A stretch of DNA of 64,000 nucleotides from Ectobius pallidus (GCA_964059195.1 CAXKWD010000009.1:88881432-88945431), one strand, 5' to 3'; shown: positions 46,118-57,748, numbered from the stretch's first letter. Notes: generated by a model from the letters alone, not told the origin. Made by a program: numbers and translations.

Positions 46118-47055
46118 GTTACGCTTATTTCCCGATAGAGGGCAGAGTGACAGGTGGTGAGCCCATCGCCTCACTACCCCCCCTCGGAAATTAAGGTACC
46201 GTATTTTACGGACTATAAGACGCACTTTTTTACTTTGAAAAGAGAGCCTTGAAAGTTGGGTGCGTCTAATGGTCCGAAGTACACTAAAAAAATTAAAATT
46301 ATGGTAAATATTGCCGAAATATCATAGCTGTAAACAAGGTGTGGTAAACGATAAGATAGTTACAAATTGTGGCACAGGCAGTACATCAGTGCACTTGTCA
46401 CAGTCGTAAAATAAGGGTAGCTGGAGTCCACTTATACAATGCAAAAATAAATGAATATTGAGTTCTTTTATACGATAGGAGTTGTCTCCCCCGGGAGGTC
46501 TAAACAATCTTGTCCCGTTACACTTACTGTATACTGAATTGAGGTTAAGAGGTAAAAGTATTTTTAGTCTTTCATGAGAAATCAGTTCAGTTGTTAAAAT
46601 TTACGCGTTGCCACCTGTACAGAAGAGATTTTCGTACAACGCAGATTTTAAATTAGAAGTGATTTACAATGATTCCTTTGTACAAGGGTATAATTTGTTA
46701 ATGCAATGAAGTAGCCTATACTATTCCCTTTAAAAAATTTCGTTTAGAATCACATTAAATTTCTTTTCCTTTAAATTTCCAACCTAAAATCAAGGTGCGT
46801 CTTATGGTCCGGAGCGTCTTATAGCCCGTAAAATACGGTACTACTTGGACGTGAAAGGGTAGAGGAATTTTGCCCAGAGGTTCTAACCTAGGCTTGGAGT
46901 TCACTTATATGCCGTAAATCTACGTCACGGGCCGTCCAGCTTAAAGTGCTCAGGATTTTTACTTCCTGAAGAATCCAGCAACTACGGCCGGGTTTGATCC
47001 CGCGACCTTCGGATCTAGAGGCGGACACAATACCTCTAGACCATCGCGGTAGCCG
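46118..47055 (-). mobile_element. tRNA-derived SINE, family 1, copy C, split by a MITE
   Basis: On the minus strand the head (ATGGTCTAGAGGTATTGTG), the B box (GGGATCAAACCC) and the body match copies A and B. The body is interrupted between AAGGTA (46198) and TACTACTTGG (46839); in the other copies these are contiguous as AAGGTATTACTTGG. The remaining SINE runs 46118-46198 and 46839-47055. Confidence 0.85.
46199..46838. mobile_element. 640-bp TA-flanked MITE with internal hairpin motifs
   Basis: CCGTATTTTACGG begins the element and its complement ends it. TA is duplicated at 46197-46198 and 46839-46840, proved by the uninterrupted SINE copies. Next to the ends, GGACTATAAGACGCAC and GTGCGTCTAATGGTCC face each other, and GGTGCGTCTTATGGTCC recurs near the right end, so each end can fold on itself. 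No transposase remains, only short frames. A Tc1/mariner-class element is likely from the TA target. Confidence 0.85.
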
Positions 47056-47059
47056 ATGC

Positions 47060-48370
47060 AAAAGTATGAAAACTGGTAACAAAATACTAACGAAATTTCA
47101 GAAATAAATATTTTAAAAACTGTCATACGATCGTCGAACAAGTCAACGCAGAGATCAAACAACGAAAAGGACTTTTAATAGAATATTACGGGAAGAGCAA
47201 AATAAGTTATTAAAAATGCAGTTACTTTTAAAGTGAATCTTAAAAAGATTTTATTAAATTTTAATTGATAAATTTTGATTAAAAATTTCAAGCTCCTAAA
47301 AAAATACTAAGAAAACCTTGTGACCACAGAAAGACCTAGGCACATTTTTTTTTTAAAGAAGGTAAGCGAAATGTAACTTACTTAAATTCAGATTCTTTAT
47401 TATTCATTTTAATTTATTCATTTACAAAGGAGTATGAAAAATCTTATATTATTATTATTATTATTATTATTATGCAAGCCGTTAAGTATACATTACACAA
47501 TAGGCATGTCAATTTTGCTACAATTTACACATTAAAACTGGAGTCCATATTTTGGACGTGATAAATATTCCATCTTATATAACTTATTCATTCCGTCAAA
47601 CTATAAAATGGATTATTGCATAACCAAATTTTGATCTTCCTTTAATCACAGAAGAAACATGAATTAAAAGTAAGGAAACTATATAAGCTTAAGAACTGTA
47701 CACATGAAAGTCCGAAAGATTAGTTACGTGTTATAAAATAAATGGTTTATAAAACAATACCATAACGCAAAGTGGAGATACAAAATTTCGCGTTGATTTC
47801 CTTAGCGTAAAATGCAGAGAGCTATTTATCACATAAAGCCTTGGACTCATTTTTAAGATTATTTTTATTTTATAATAAAGTGTGTTTTTGTAGTTATACC
47901 ATTAAAATTAAAAAGGCTGGTTTTCTCGAAAAATGATTGCTTTCTAAGAAATGCCAGTGCTTTATAAGGCCGCATACAATGCTAGAGCGACTCTAAACGA
48001 ACAAAGAAGCAACGCTGTTCCACCAAAAGAATGGTAGCGTTGATTAACACTGAGGTGTTCATGTTGGAGCAAAGGTAAAATCTTCTATGGAAGATGAGAG
48101 CAACAAAAATGAAATAATCCATTTTTTCCCCACAGATCGAAATGCATTCATGTTGATTATTTGTTGTGTGTATGGTCTCCATAGTGACACAGGAATCCAT
48201 AAAATATACTTTACTTCTACTTTTACAGGCTTTCCACTTTTCAGTGGTTGCCTTTTGTTCCTGTTGCATTTCTCCAAAAAGTTCTGTCCTTCCACTGTCC
48301 CTCCTCCAAACCTCTTCTCTGCATGGCTTTATCTACTCCGTCTATCCTCTCTTTATTCTTCCATAAAATA
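47060..48370. other. AT-rich stretch with overlapping short frames
   Basis: A (TTA)n run is at 47448-47473. At 47980-48370 frames are open on both strands for up to 95 codons, but none has a domain or a clear splice context. Confidence 0.35.
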
Positions 48371-48371
48371 T

Positions 48372-48372
<1 letters not shown>

Positions 48373-48436
<64 letters not shown>
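48373..48436. repeat. (TAA)n microsatellite
   Basis: About 21 perfect trinucleotide units. The Asn- or Tyr-run frames across it are artefacts. Confidence 0.95.
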
Positions 48437-48437
<1 letters not shown>

Positions 48438-48439
48438 TT

Positions 48440-49425
48440 CCACAATAAGCAACAGAGTCATCGGTGAGCTAATTAATCTTATATACAATTGGGGCAATTC
48501 ATTGGCACATAGAAATAAGAATGCATTCTTTGTGATAAGCTGATAAATGAGCTGTTGAACGGAAACCAACTCCCATTTTTTTTATCAGCTGTTCAACTCA
48601 CAAATGGTACTGTGTAAAGTAAAAAATTTCAATATTCACTATCATATACCACAATTCAAAACGAAAAACTAGGTTGTCAATCGATGTATTTTATTTAGGA
48701 TTTTCCAGATATAAGAATTTTTTTTTTTCAAAATTAACAATATAATTTGAATACTGAGGTTCTTTTGTCATTGCTCCAAAATGAACACTAGATTCTTTCA
48801 TGCAGTTCAACCTTCGCTAGAATCGTCGCTATTATCATTAATCGTCGCATCAACATGTACGCTACCTAAGAAATGGAAGAAAAAAATTCAGTAAGCTTAT
48901 TAAAATGCTCAGAAACAAATTTTAGAAATCCCTTTGCATATTTTTGTAAAATTTCGTTATTAATTTAAAACAGAAATCGACTTATAAACACTAGAGAATA
49001 AACCAGAACATCAACTACACTTTAAACAGTCAAGCTTTAGATGAAGCTAATTACTAATCCTGTGGTATTACTTTGTATAGATTAACTATGCCTCATTATA
49101 AAGCATTGAATGTCATGTAGACTATTTGTATAGGCACTCACATTGAGAAACACCTTGTTATATAGGACATGCGTCACACAATCATGATTCCGGGATCCCA
49201 CTCAATAGCTGCATCGGCCTGCTTTGTCTATCAACTCTTTTCTCTTCGTCATTGTCTTCCTAATCCATTAATGGTTTTTTGTATTTCGCCCTCCACAAGA
49301 CCATTTATGGATGTTCACTGTGCGCCATACGATTGAATTCCGTTCTATTCATGATGAAAGCCGGCTAACGTAGATTTAGAGGTAAAAGTAAAGGTAGTAA
49401 CAGTGACTGAATTAATGTACTGAGG
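48440..49425. other. AT-rich stretch, no gene seen
   Basis: Nothing recognisable. Confidence 0.35.
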
Positions 49426-49429
49426 TCTG

Positions 49430-49590
49430 TTGAATAGAGGCCTGGTTTACAATCACCAGTAGTGCCTGAAAGAGCCTAGGACGAGTCATGGTCAACATCC
49501 CATGGCTTCGTTCCTGGTCTGGACCTGACTTTGGGCAGAACACTCGTCATCATCATCATTATCATCATCATCATCACCATCATCATCACA
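49430..49590 (+). repeat. Possible retroposon body with (ATC)n tail
   Basis: A GC-richer ~115-bp segment (CTAGGACGAGTCATGGTCAA, CTGGTCTGGACCTGACTT) ends in a (CAT)n run at 49547-49590. A body followed by a trinucleotide tail resembles the 3' end of a retroposon. No target duplication was found. Confidence 0.35.
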
Positions 49591-49624
49591 TTTAAGTTAA
49601 TGTTATGGTGCTTAATATATTAGC

Positions 49625-50753
49625 TACACTAGCAGGTGCCCGCGGCTTCGCCCGCGATTATTTAGTCAACTGCTAGTTATTTTCTTTGAATCATTTAATT
49701 AACATAAAAATAATTCAGACTTATATTTTTTGACACTGACATCGTTTTTACATACATTGCATGAATTACGTAATTTTAGTCTTAGTTATATTGTTTTGCG
49801 TAATAAATATAAATAATTAAACGAATAAAACTAATCTTGTGCTGCCATATGTGGATACAGATCCGAAATGGAACGATTAAAATGTACCACAGATTGATGA
49901 ACCTTAACCAAATCATGCATAAACAATTTTAATATAACGATTGTTAACTTAAAAAAAAAAAAAAAAAAAAAAAAACCTGGTTTCGAGGTGCATTTCACGA
50001 TCAAAGTGCGCCATCCGAGGAAAAAAAAGACCTCAGATTAGAGTTCCCTATCCCAAAAAACCCCGCATAGTGTTTTTCGTCCAAATCATTCCATGTTTCC
50101 CCATTAAGGCTTTGCCCGCGAAACTTGTAAGCTGTAAAGAACACATTGATTAATTCGAACATTTCGATTAAAATGTTGAATTTACTGATTATTTTACATA
50201 ATCTAAAAAATTTTGAGATACATAATTTACTCAAACATAAATTTTAATACCTTATCTAATTTTCAAAGTCTTGTTTCATTTATTTCCAAAGCCTTATGTA
50301 AAGATTGCCAACAATACAATCATGTAAACTGTGATTTTGATTTGATAATTCTGTGTAAAAAGGGATTAAGTATTATTAAAAGCATTTAAAATCAACATTT
50401 TTCAAAATGCTTTCTTAGTGAGCACCTACATTATGAAATGAAGGTACTGTCAAAATTCCAAGTCTCTACCTATTATAGTTTAGGCTCTACTTTGATTCAT
50501 TTTAATAGTTTCATTTGGAATTTGTATGCCCATATGGTAGCATAAGATTCGTTTTGTTCGTTTATTTATATGTTTAACGTTAAACAATATAATTAAGAGT
50601 AAAATTACATAATTCCTCCAATTTATGTAAAAACGATGTCAGTGTTAATAAATATGATGTTTTAATTATTTTTCTGTTAAATAAATGATTGAAGCACACT
50701 ATCTAGCAGTTGAGTAAGTAATCGCGGGAGAAGCCACGGGTACCTGCTAGTGT
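49625..50753. mobile_element. Foldback of two opposed stem-loop-headed repeats
   Basis: The left end (ACTAGCAGGTGCCCGCGGCT) and the right end are inverted copies. Inverted similarity runs ~245 bp (49625-49888 versus 50508-50753) through GACATCGTTTTTACAT and CATATG. Between them, 49980-50130 matches the body of the 0-3.6-kb repeats (GACCTCAGATTAGAGTTCC, TTTCGTCCAAATC), and 50345-50490 matches the tail part of 9605-10475. An A run (49951-49975) sits inside. It is either one element with long TIRs or two copies inserted head-out. Confidence 0.7.
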
Positions 50754-50859
50754 GATTATATATACTTTTACAGGGGTTATTTTATAGATAAATAAAAACA
50801 AATAGAAAGTTAGGAACTTATTTTTACAATAATAATAATAATAATAATAATAATAAAGT

Positions 50860-51092
50860 AGAGAGGATAGGTTTAGCATGGTAGGGATTAGGTATCCGGA
50901 CGTGGAGAAATACAAGAAAGAAAATGAGAAGGGAATGTGTCCACTTTGCAGTTCAAATGAAAATGCGGGAGAAATGTTTATAGATAAGAAATTCTTAGCA
51001 ACGTGGAAAATAAAAAATTAATACAAAAAAAGGAACAAGCTCTAAAAAATTAGGCAAACTATTATTTTTGATAAGAAATAAATGGATATAAA
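50860..51092 (+). pseudogene. LINE ORF2 C-terminal fragment (CCHC type)
   Basis: The frame 50860-51021 reads RFSMVGIRYPDVEKYKKENE, then MCPLCSSNENAGEMF, where a CPLC zinc-knuckle start is followed by the usual acidic stretch. It ends at TAA (51019-51021). In a shifted frame SSKKLGKLLFLIRNKW follows and stops at ~51092, matching the last residues of such LINE proteins. The expected second half of the knuckle (H-x4-C) is lost. Confidence 0.6.
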
Positions 51093-51199
51093 AATATGGA
51101 AGTTTCAACCTAATGACGTAAAATGTTTTATTGCACCATTGAAAATTCATTGTTTGAAACTTTTAATTGCAATGTTTTGATATTGTGGATTGGTTTACG

Positions 51200-51296
51200 C
51201 ACAGAGCGCCTGCTGCAAGCGACTAGACTACCCGCACAACAATTTTGTAGAATTTGTTGTGCGGGTAGTCTAGTCGCTTGCAGCAGGCGCGCTGTG
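51200..51296. repeat. GC-rich hairpin with 43-bp arms
   Basis: The arms 51200-51242 and 51254-51296 are complementary at 42 of 43 positions (one A/C difference near the outer end). The arm core is GCTGCAAGCGACTAGACTAC. The loop is 11 bases. It sits 29 bp from the target duplication of the hAT element. No direct repeats flank it. Confidence 0.85.
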
Positions 51297-51332
51297 CATT
51301 GGATTGTGAATCGACGTTACAATGATCTAAGT

Positions 51333-52455
51333 CAGGGGAAGTCAACTACGTCTTGTGATGACGTTTGTGGAGCAAGAGCATGCGGATCCCATGTGTGTGA
51401 CGTCAGCAAGAGCGCACGGTAGTAGGGGTGTTTAGAGTACGCTAGATTTAGGTACTAGAGGACCTATTCACTTTAGCTCTGTGGGTAGAACAACTTCTGG
51501 TTGGAAATGCGGAGCATTTTTCAAAGTTAATGCAAGATGCGATCCTGATAGTGTTCTCTCTGCAGAACATGTGTTAGTTCTGCAAAACATTCTTCTTCAG
51601 TTCGAATCGAGGTTTCAGGATGTGGAAAACCTTTCTCCAATATTTAAACTTTTTGCTACCCTATATTTAGTTAATGTCAAAGACGTTCCTTGCCCGTATC
51701 AGTTGGAACTGCTAAACTTACAATGCGACGATCTGTTAAAGGACAAATACGAACGTAAAGTGGTCTTGGGTAACTTTTACAGAAATTTCTCTGAAACCAG
51801 ATTCCCGAAACTTGCCGCACGAATATTATGTAATTTTGGATCGACATATGTGGCCGAACAATTTTTTTCACTAATGAAATGTGCAAAGCTCAAATCAAGA
51901 AGTACATTGTCAAATCACAACCTAAATGTAGTCTTCGATTAAATATTGCTCAAACATTACGTCCCAACATTGATAAACTTGTTAAAGAAAAAAGAGACAA
52001 GAAAGTCAGAAAATTGTTACTGTAATCTTGTATCATCTAAGGTGCAGACGAGCTTGTATGGTAATTAATTCAGTTCATTTTTTTAATTATTTTTATAGTA
52101 GTGAATTATGTTAATTCAAATGATAGTATTGTCTATTTTTGTCAAAGAACATAGATTTTGTGGAAAGGCAATTGTTCTCACCGAATAGAACAATAGAATC
52201 ATTTATAATATGTTAAACTACTGAGCTGTAATTAACCGATAAACTATCAAGAAAATCGATTGATGTTTCATTAACTCGGAAACACGTATTACGTAAGTTC
52301 TAACCCCCTAAATTCCCCCTGCCCGCAATACTAATACCCCTCTCTTCCCCCCTGTTCACTGATGCCTACATTTCACATACTCCTCGCAGAGGTAGAACGC
52401 GAGCAGTGAGAGCAGTAAGCAGTGACGTCACAGAGCAACCTTCTGTCTTCCCCTG
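51333..52455 (+). mobile_element. hAT transposon, internally deleted, with 8-bp target duplication
   Basis: ATCTAAGT stands immediately left (51325-51332) and right (52456-52463). The ends are CAGGGGAAG and its complement CTTCCCCTG, a common hAT terminus. The 1,123-bp element keeps only the C-terminal part of the transposase (51481-52025). Confidence 0.9.
51481..52025 (+). pseudogene. hAT transposase C-terminal fragment (dimerisation region), frameshifted
   Basis: Open from 51481 to 51942 without an ATG. The region includes QLELLNLQCDDLLKDKYE, FYRNFSETRFPKLAAR and FGSTYVAEQFFSLMKCAKLK. This is the conserved hAT C-terminal pattern (LQ...LKDKF, FPxLxxxA, FGSTYxCEQxFSxMK) seen in GTF2IRD2/EPM2AIP1-like hAT proteins. 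The expected Cys before Glu is Ala here. A frameshift near 51935 leads to LRLNIAQTLRPNIDKLVKEK, stopping at 52025. The RNase H-like core with the catalytic residues is absent. Confidence 0.85.
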
Positions 52456-52477
52456 ATCTAAGTAAATGTGGGTTGTC

Positions 52478-53178
52478 GACCAAGAGCTAAACTACGCCCT
52501 ACTAAGCTAAGCCAACCGCAGCTAAGCTAAGCTAAAGTTGGATACCCACCAAAAACTAAGTGAATGCTAATTAGTTGTTAGTAATTTGTTGAGTTGGACG
52601 GACGCTACAACGAAAATGATCAGTACTGGGGGAGAAGGCAAATGTCTTGTGGAGGGGGAAACCTGGCTTAACTTACCCAGCGTGGAACTATGTGCACAGC
52701 TAACCCAATTGACGTAGCTCACTTAGTTCCCTTAGCTTAGCTTTGTTTAGTGTTAATTGATTAATTTTTTATTTCAAGTGGTATAGGACAATCAATAATT
52801 TTAAAAGCTCCGCCTGATATACCACTATATTTGTTCAATCACAGCTGGAAGCTGAAAGAGAATATAATCAGGAATGCAATACAGATGATTACGTCTATTA
52901 AGTAAATTAATTTATAAACTTATGTAGGCTTTATATTAGACTACTATTTTAAAGTTTATAAAGTTTATAAATTATTTTATTTAATAGACGTAATCATTTC
53001 TAAGGTATTTCTGATTACATTCTCATTCAGCTTCCAGCTGTGATTGAACAAACTAGTGGTACATCAGGCGGAAGCTTTCAAGATAATTGTTTGTTTAGTT
53101 TGCTGTCGGCACAATGAAAACCCGCGCAGCTTTGTGAACTAAGCTAAGGTAACTTAGCTTAGCTTAGCACTTAAGTGT
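52478..53178. mobile_element. Long inverted-repeat element with TAAGCTAAGC subrepeats
   Basis: The arms 52799-52920 and 52950-53083 are inverted copies with ~85% visible match (GTTCAATCACAGCTGGAAGC against GCTTCCAGCTGTGATTGAAC). The loop is ~30 bp. Outside them, clusters of GCTAAGCTAAG (52498-52540) and CTTAGCTTAGC (~52733-52745, 53153-53168) face each other. Such subterminal repeats are typical of transposase binding sites. The outer borders are not certain. Confidence 0.6.
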
Positions 53179-53179
53179 A

Positions 53180-54555
53180 AAAATCTAATTGAAGTTTATA
53201 CTTTTTAGTGCCCTCTCTTACCCTCGGAGTGCCAAGCAATTAAGCCATACCTCCGGACTTACCAAAATCTGGATCCAAAAAAAAAATGTCCCTAACTTCC
53301 TGTTATTTAGCCCTTGTTCTGCATCCACCTGGGATGCTGTGTAACTGACGCGTGTGGGCTTTGTTCCTTGTTAACTTATAATGAATAGACTTCGGATTTT
53401 AGGTAAAAACCTATTTTAATTCTCATGAGATATATGGACGAAAACTTGTATATGCATGTTTCATAAGTAACTATGCCAAAAACTGATACTTTTATAGGAC
53501 CTAAAACAGCCTATTTTTACGTTAGAGCCTAATATTGCCTTTTTACTTGTTTTCCCTCTAAAGCTCAAAATAAGTGATTTTTTTTTATAAATTCTAGCAT
53601 TTATTTTCAGTTCGTACTAAATTTTTAGCTCGGAATGTGCAGTACATGACACATTTATGACGTGGTTAAATAGTAAGGAATGTTACGTCTTGAGTAGAAA
53701 AATTCCTTAGAATTCCCAGTAAAAAAAAAAAAGAAAAAAAGAAAGAAACAAAAAACAGTTATCTGAATCACTGAGGGATACAAGGGGTTGAATATGCTGG
53801 GCGCAGGAATTAGGTTTTCACTGTTATGGTAGTAATTCAGGCCCTAGTAATAGGTCTATATTATTCTGTGTACCATAGGCCTATATCTGTGTTTTTATAA
53901 TGATTATTGATTAATGGTGACTTCAATAAATATAATTTCTGCATTGCAATTGAGATATTTCTGAAAATTGGCAACTAAACGATTTTATAAGAGATTATTT
54001 TACGATTTTTAGAACCTATTTTACAATTTTTAGAGCCTATTTTAGGTACCTAAAACAGCATTTTTAGCGACCTAAAAGTCTATTAATGAGCTATACTTTT
54101 CTGTAGATGCGTACTTTGGGGTAGTTCCAGTTCAGTGGAGTAACTTATTATTTCCTATGCAGTAATTCTCTTGAAGTCTGCTATAGGATAGAGATGCTTT
54201 TCGAGGGGAGTGCTTGACTCATGTACTGAAAGGGCGGAAAGAGACATTATCATGGTTATTATTATCTTCAATCTTAGCTGCACTTAGAGATCCGTGTCTT
54301 TAATGTTGTCATTGATAAGAAACAGCCGGAGTCAGTTCCTTTACGAACGCAATATTCTCTAATTTAATTAAAGTGCTTACACGTTTTGGTTTAATTAAGT
54401 GTGATTATTTAGTCACGTGCAAGGAAGCAAAAGCAGGCTACCAAACCTTTGCGAGCTGCTTTTCTCTTTGTACCCTGCCAGTTTCAATTTTCAAGATAAA
54501 TTGAGCTGAAAAAGTACAAACTGCACGTACAAAGAAACTCGGCGCGTTTCCCAAT
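53180..54555. other. AT-rich stretch with repeated CCTAAAA words
   Basis: 53480-54070 contains several ACCTAAAACAGC/AGAGCCTATTTT motifs in both orientations, probably a decayed transposon interior. 54290-54560 looks unique and could be conserved non-coding DNA. No gene seen. Confidence 0.3.
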
Positions 54556-54578
54556 ATAGAATGCTTTGTTCTATTCAG

Positions 54579-54711
54579 AAAATATCGCCTACTACAAATC
54601 ATTCAAGTTCTATTATGCAAGTATTCTGCAAAATGAAAATAAGGGCAATAGCCTGATGCGGGGAGGTGTTGTGGGCGACGGAATTAGTGCATTCTTAGTA
54701 ATGTTTTCGCG
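54579..54711 (+). CDS. Candidate 133-nt internal coding exon (unassigned)
   Basis: An acceptor (TTTGTTCTATTCAG) precedes 54579 and a consensus donor (GCG|GTGAGT) follows 54711. One frame stays open across the whole exon: NIAYYKSFKFYYASILQNE, then SLMRGGVVGDGISAFLVMF. Boundaries imply a phase-1 entry and phase-2 exit. An ATG at 54656 could also serve as a start. I do not recognise the protein. Confidence 0.3.
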
Positions 54712-54714
54712 GTG

Positions 54715-55150
54715 AGTTAAGTTTGCAATACTGTGGGCTTCATTTGACTGCAGTTAGATTACATATTGCTTTGTAGAAATGTAAAAACTGAAAATTCATA
54801 TATTTACATCAATTTTACATTAGATACTTCCGAGTGGCAGGTTGTGTAGTTAACAATAAACACAATCAAACGTTAGTTATAAAAACATCACTTTAACATG
54901 ATGTATAATATTATATATTTATCATTTTGTTTATATTTAAATATAATAATAAGCTTTATAATATTATTTTGAATTATAGAACAAACATTGTTCTAATAGC
55001 AGGAAAGAAGGATTTTCTTATTACCCCATGTTGTTAATTTGTAGAACAAATACATGCAGACCTTGATATATACTTGGATAAATTATTTATACGACTTTCC
55101 CATCTGAAAAGAGTGTGAATCGTTTGAGCGAGGTGTACATGATGTATTTT
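54715..55150. other. AT-rich stretch, no gene seen
   Basis: Nothing recognisable. Confidence 0.35.
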
Positions 55151-55154
55151 GTAT

Positions 55155-55212
55155 TCAACCTGGTTGACTGGAAGAAAGGCCTTAACTCTGCCAGGCAAAA
55201 TAAAACATTGTG

Positions 55213-55256
<44 letters not shown>

Positions 55257-55257
55257 G
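55155..55257 (+). repeat. Retroposon 3' end with (TTA)n tail
   Basis: CAACCTGGTTGACTGGAAGA, GGCCTTAACTCTGCCAGGCA and AAATAAAAC precede a (TTA)n tract (55218-55257). Same family as 44405-44560 (minus) and 60846-60920 (minus). Confidence 0.65.
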
Positions 55258-55301
55258 GTTTGTTTAATGAATGTATATACCGGTACAATCTCCGGACAGA
55301 A

Positions 55302-55690
55302 TTAAATATATGCCTTACTTGTTAGACAGAGTTTCTGAATTTCATTAGAAATTGACTGGAAGAAAGGTTCTAAAAGGGGCAAGGAATTTTGCGTCTTCAT
55401 GTAAAGTAAACCATGATCATCGGTTCTGTAATATTTGTGATTTTCGTGATAAAATGTTATTAATTTATATTCAAAAATTTGTTTTATTTTCAGTAGGTTA
55501 ACTTCCTTGTATACACGATGAGTCGGAAAGACAAGTTTTTTCTTTAAACATATCTTTATTATACTTTTTTTTTGTAGCCTAACTTTATCAACGGGAGGAG
55601 TGAAGTTTGTGTTAGCTCTCGCCATCCTATTATTCCGAATTACAGTAATTTATTGCTTTAGCAGAACTGCATCAAATTCAGAACTTCAAT
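55302..55690 (-). pseudogene. LINE reverse transcriptase fragment (Jockey/CR1-like)
   Basis: On the minus strand FGIIGWRELTQTSLLPLIKL (from ~55640) corresponds to the YGIIxWG motif of the late RT domain. In the next frame, LQKKSIIKICLKKK and LLKIKQIFEYKLITFYHEN (55302-55600) follow the usual QKKxIRII...L.I..LY.Y..L.F pattern. At least one frameshift (~55560) and upstream stops show it is dead. The frame 55302-55625 is otherwise open. Confidence 0.7.
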
Positions 55691-55804
55691 GATTGGTTCT
55701 TCAGGTTTTAAATTAGAAACTCAAAGGAAACTCCTATCATACAATAAAAAGTAAAGTATTTCAAGAAAACTAACGTTAGTACTGATAGCTCCTGTAAAGT
55801 TCCC

Positions 55805-56270
55805 ATAAGTGCATTACCTTCTGAGGAGTTCGTATAAATATTTCGCTTAGGACTTTTCTACACAGCCTTATAACAACTGTTTTTCATAACTCTTTACAAA
55901 CTTTGAGGAGCTAATTCTGTAGATGTTTAATTATTACCATTTCAAACTTCGAACTTATCTGTATAATTTTTATAAAAATTTCACTCCGAACTTTTCCGTA
56001 TTATTTTTATAAATATTTCACTTAGAACTCTTTTGAAACTCTTTACAAACTTCTGAGGAGTTAATTCTGTAGATGTATAATATTTATCTTTTAAAACGTC
56101 GAACTTTTTTGTAATATTTTTATAAATATTTCCCTTAGAACTCTTTTGCAATTCTTTACAAACTTTTGATGAGTTAATTCTGCATATATGTAATTAATTA
56201 TTCTTCGATTCTTTGAACTTTTCTGTATTCTCTTTAAAAAATGCTTCGCTGAGAATTTTTCTACAGATAA
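55805..56270. repeat. Imperfect tandem repeat, ~115-150-bp units
   Basis: CTTTACAAACTTTTGAGGAG-like words recur at ~55893, ~56041 and ~56155. Each is followed by TTAATTCTGTAGATG and a TCGAACTTTTCTGTAAT-like segment. About three and a half diverged units are present. AT-rich, non-coding. Confidence 0.65.
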
Positions 56271-56274
56271 GTAT

Positions 56275-57730
56275 TAATCGTTGTGTTCTACATTGTGTAT
56301 TTCATTATAACAATAAAACCACTCACATAGTAGTCTAAGCCTTCTATTTTTTAAAACCAGAATTGGGAAGTTGGAGCGAATTTATTATCTTAAAGTTTAC
56401 TGTTTATTTAAACATAATATTTGAATTTCATTGAAAAGGCTTTTATGTAAGAAGCGAAAATACTCTTTTAATTTTGAAGGAGATTACGTTGAATAATATC
56501 GTATTTAAAGGTACTATGTTAAAATTAGAGTATCCATATTAAAAAAAGCTCCCATGGGACTTGTTACCCCACGGCAATACACCCCTCATAGGGGGTGAAT
56601 TGGAAAAGAAGAGTTAAGCTTAAATTATTGTTTTGACGCGGGTCATCGCATTCCATAGCCCAGGGTCCTGTGTTTGATACCTCTGGCTATATATTTTCTA
56701 TAGCACTCGTTTTGTCGTTTTATTTTATCATGGAATGTACAAATGATATTTCAATACATTTAAATAAATTTAAAATATATTGCCTGTGAACAATAGTGTT
56801 TTCATGGGGACTAAATGTGATTAATTACCATGTCGAGTGAATTTCATATATATATATATATGAAAACCAAACAAATAGTGTTGAAGTAAATATTTGAAAC
56901 TAAGAAATAATTCCTTGCATTCATTATTATGTTACATTAACTACATGTATAGAAACACTATAACTTAATTTTTTCTTAAGAATTTGACTTATATTTGAGG
57001 CTACGTAAAGTACACAAGTAGTTTACAAATAAATGAGAGTTTACAGATCGGAATTAAAATGAAAGCTGGACAGAGTATTGTAATCAATTTGAATGATACG
57101 ACCATGTGGAAAAAAGAATGTCTGATTAATTACCCGATGGGAAATACTAGATGCCGCAAGAACATTACTATTTTCCCCTCGATTATGGGATTCAAGTAAG
57201 AAATTTTAAAATATACATTTTATTGGAAAATCTCGACATATGTTATTGTTTAATGTGTGATATTTGAAGAACATCGAGACCTATATCGGGATAAGATCAA
57301 GATAAAATAATAAATACCAATCTTCATTACAGTAGTGTATGTTCCTCTACAACATGTAAATCACATACATATAAGCGTAGCCTATACATATGGTATGTTC
57401 AGTACTTCTATATTGTTCTAAAAGATTCACTAAAAAATATTGACGTTTGTGGAAATTATCACGGAAACGTCATTTCAGTGCACGAAACGTGGATGCCATT
57501 TTGTAACGATAATTGCGTGTAATTGTAACATTCTGATTAATTCTGAAAGTAGTGTGTAATTGTACGTAGAAGTAGTCAATAAAAGAGCATGTCACATTAG
57601 AAGATTCCAGAACAATTCATAGCTGAGAAAGAAATAATGAATTTTATCCATTTCTCAGCACCGAAACCTCTATGTCTCCCTTAAATATATTTTAGTAACT
57701 TTTATTTTGAACACACAAGCAGCTAGGCTA
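56275..57730. other. AT-rich stretch, no gene seen
   Basis: Only a short TA run at 56845-56862 stands out. Confidence 0.35.
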
Positions 57731-57748
57731 CTATTAGCAGACTCTAAC

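Noticed and set aside
48087..48569. Proteins with long Ile/Asn or Tyr runs
   Set aside because: They are translations of the (TAA)n microsatellite.
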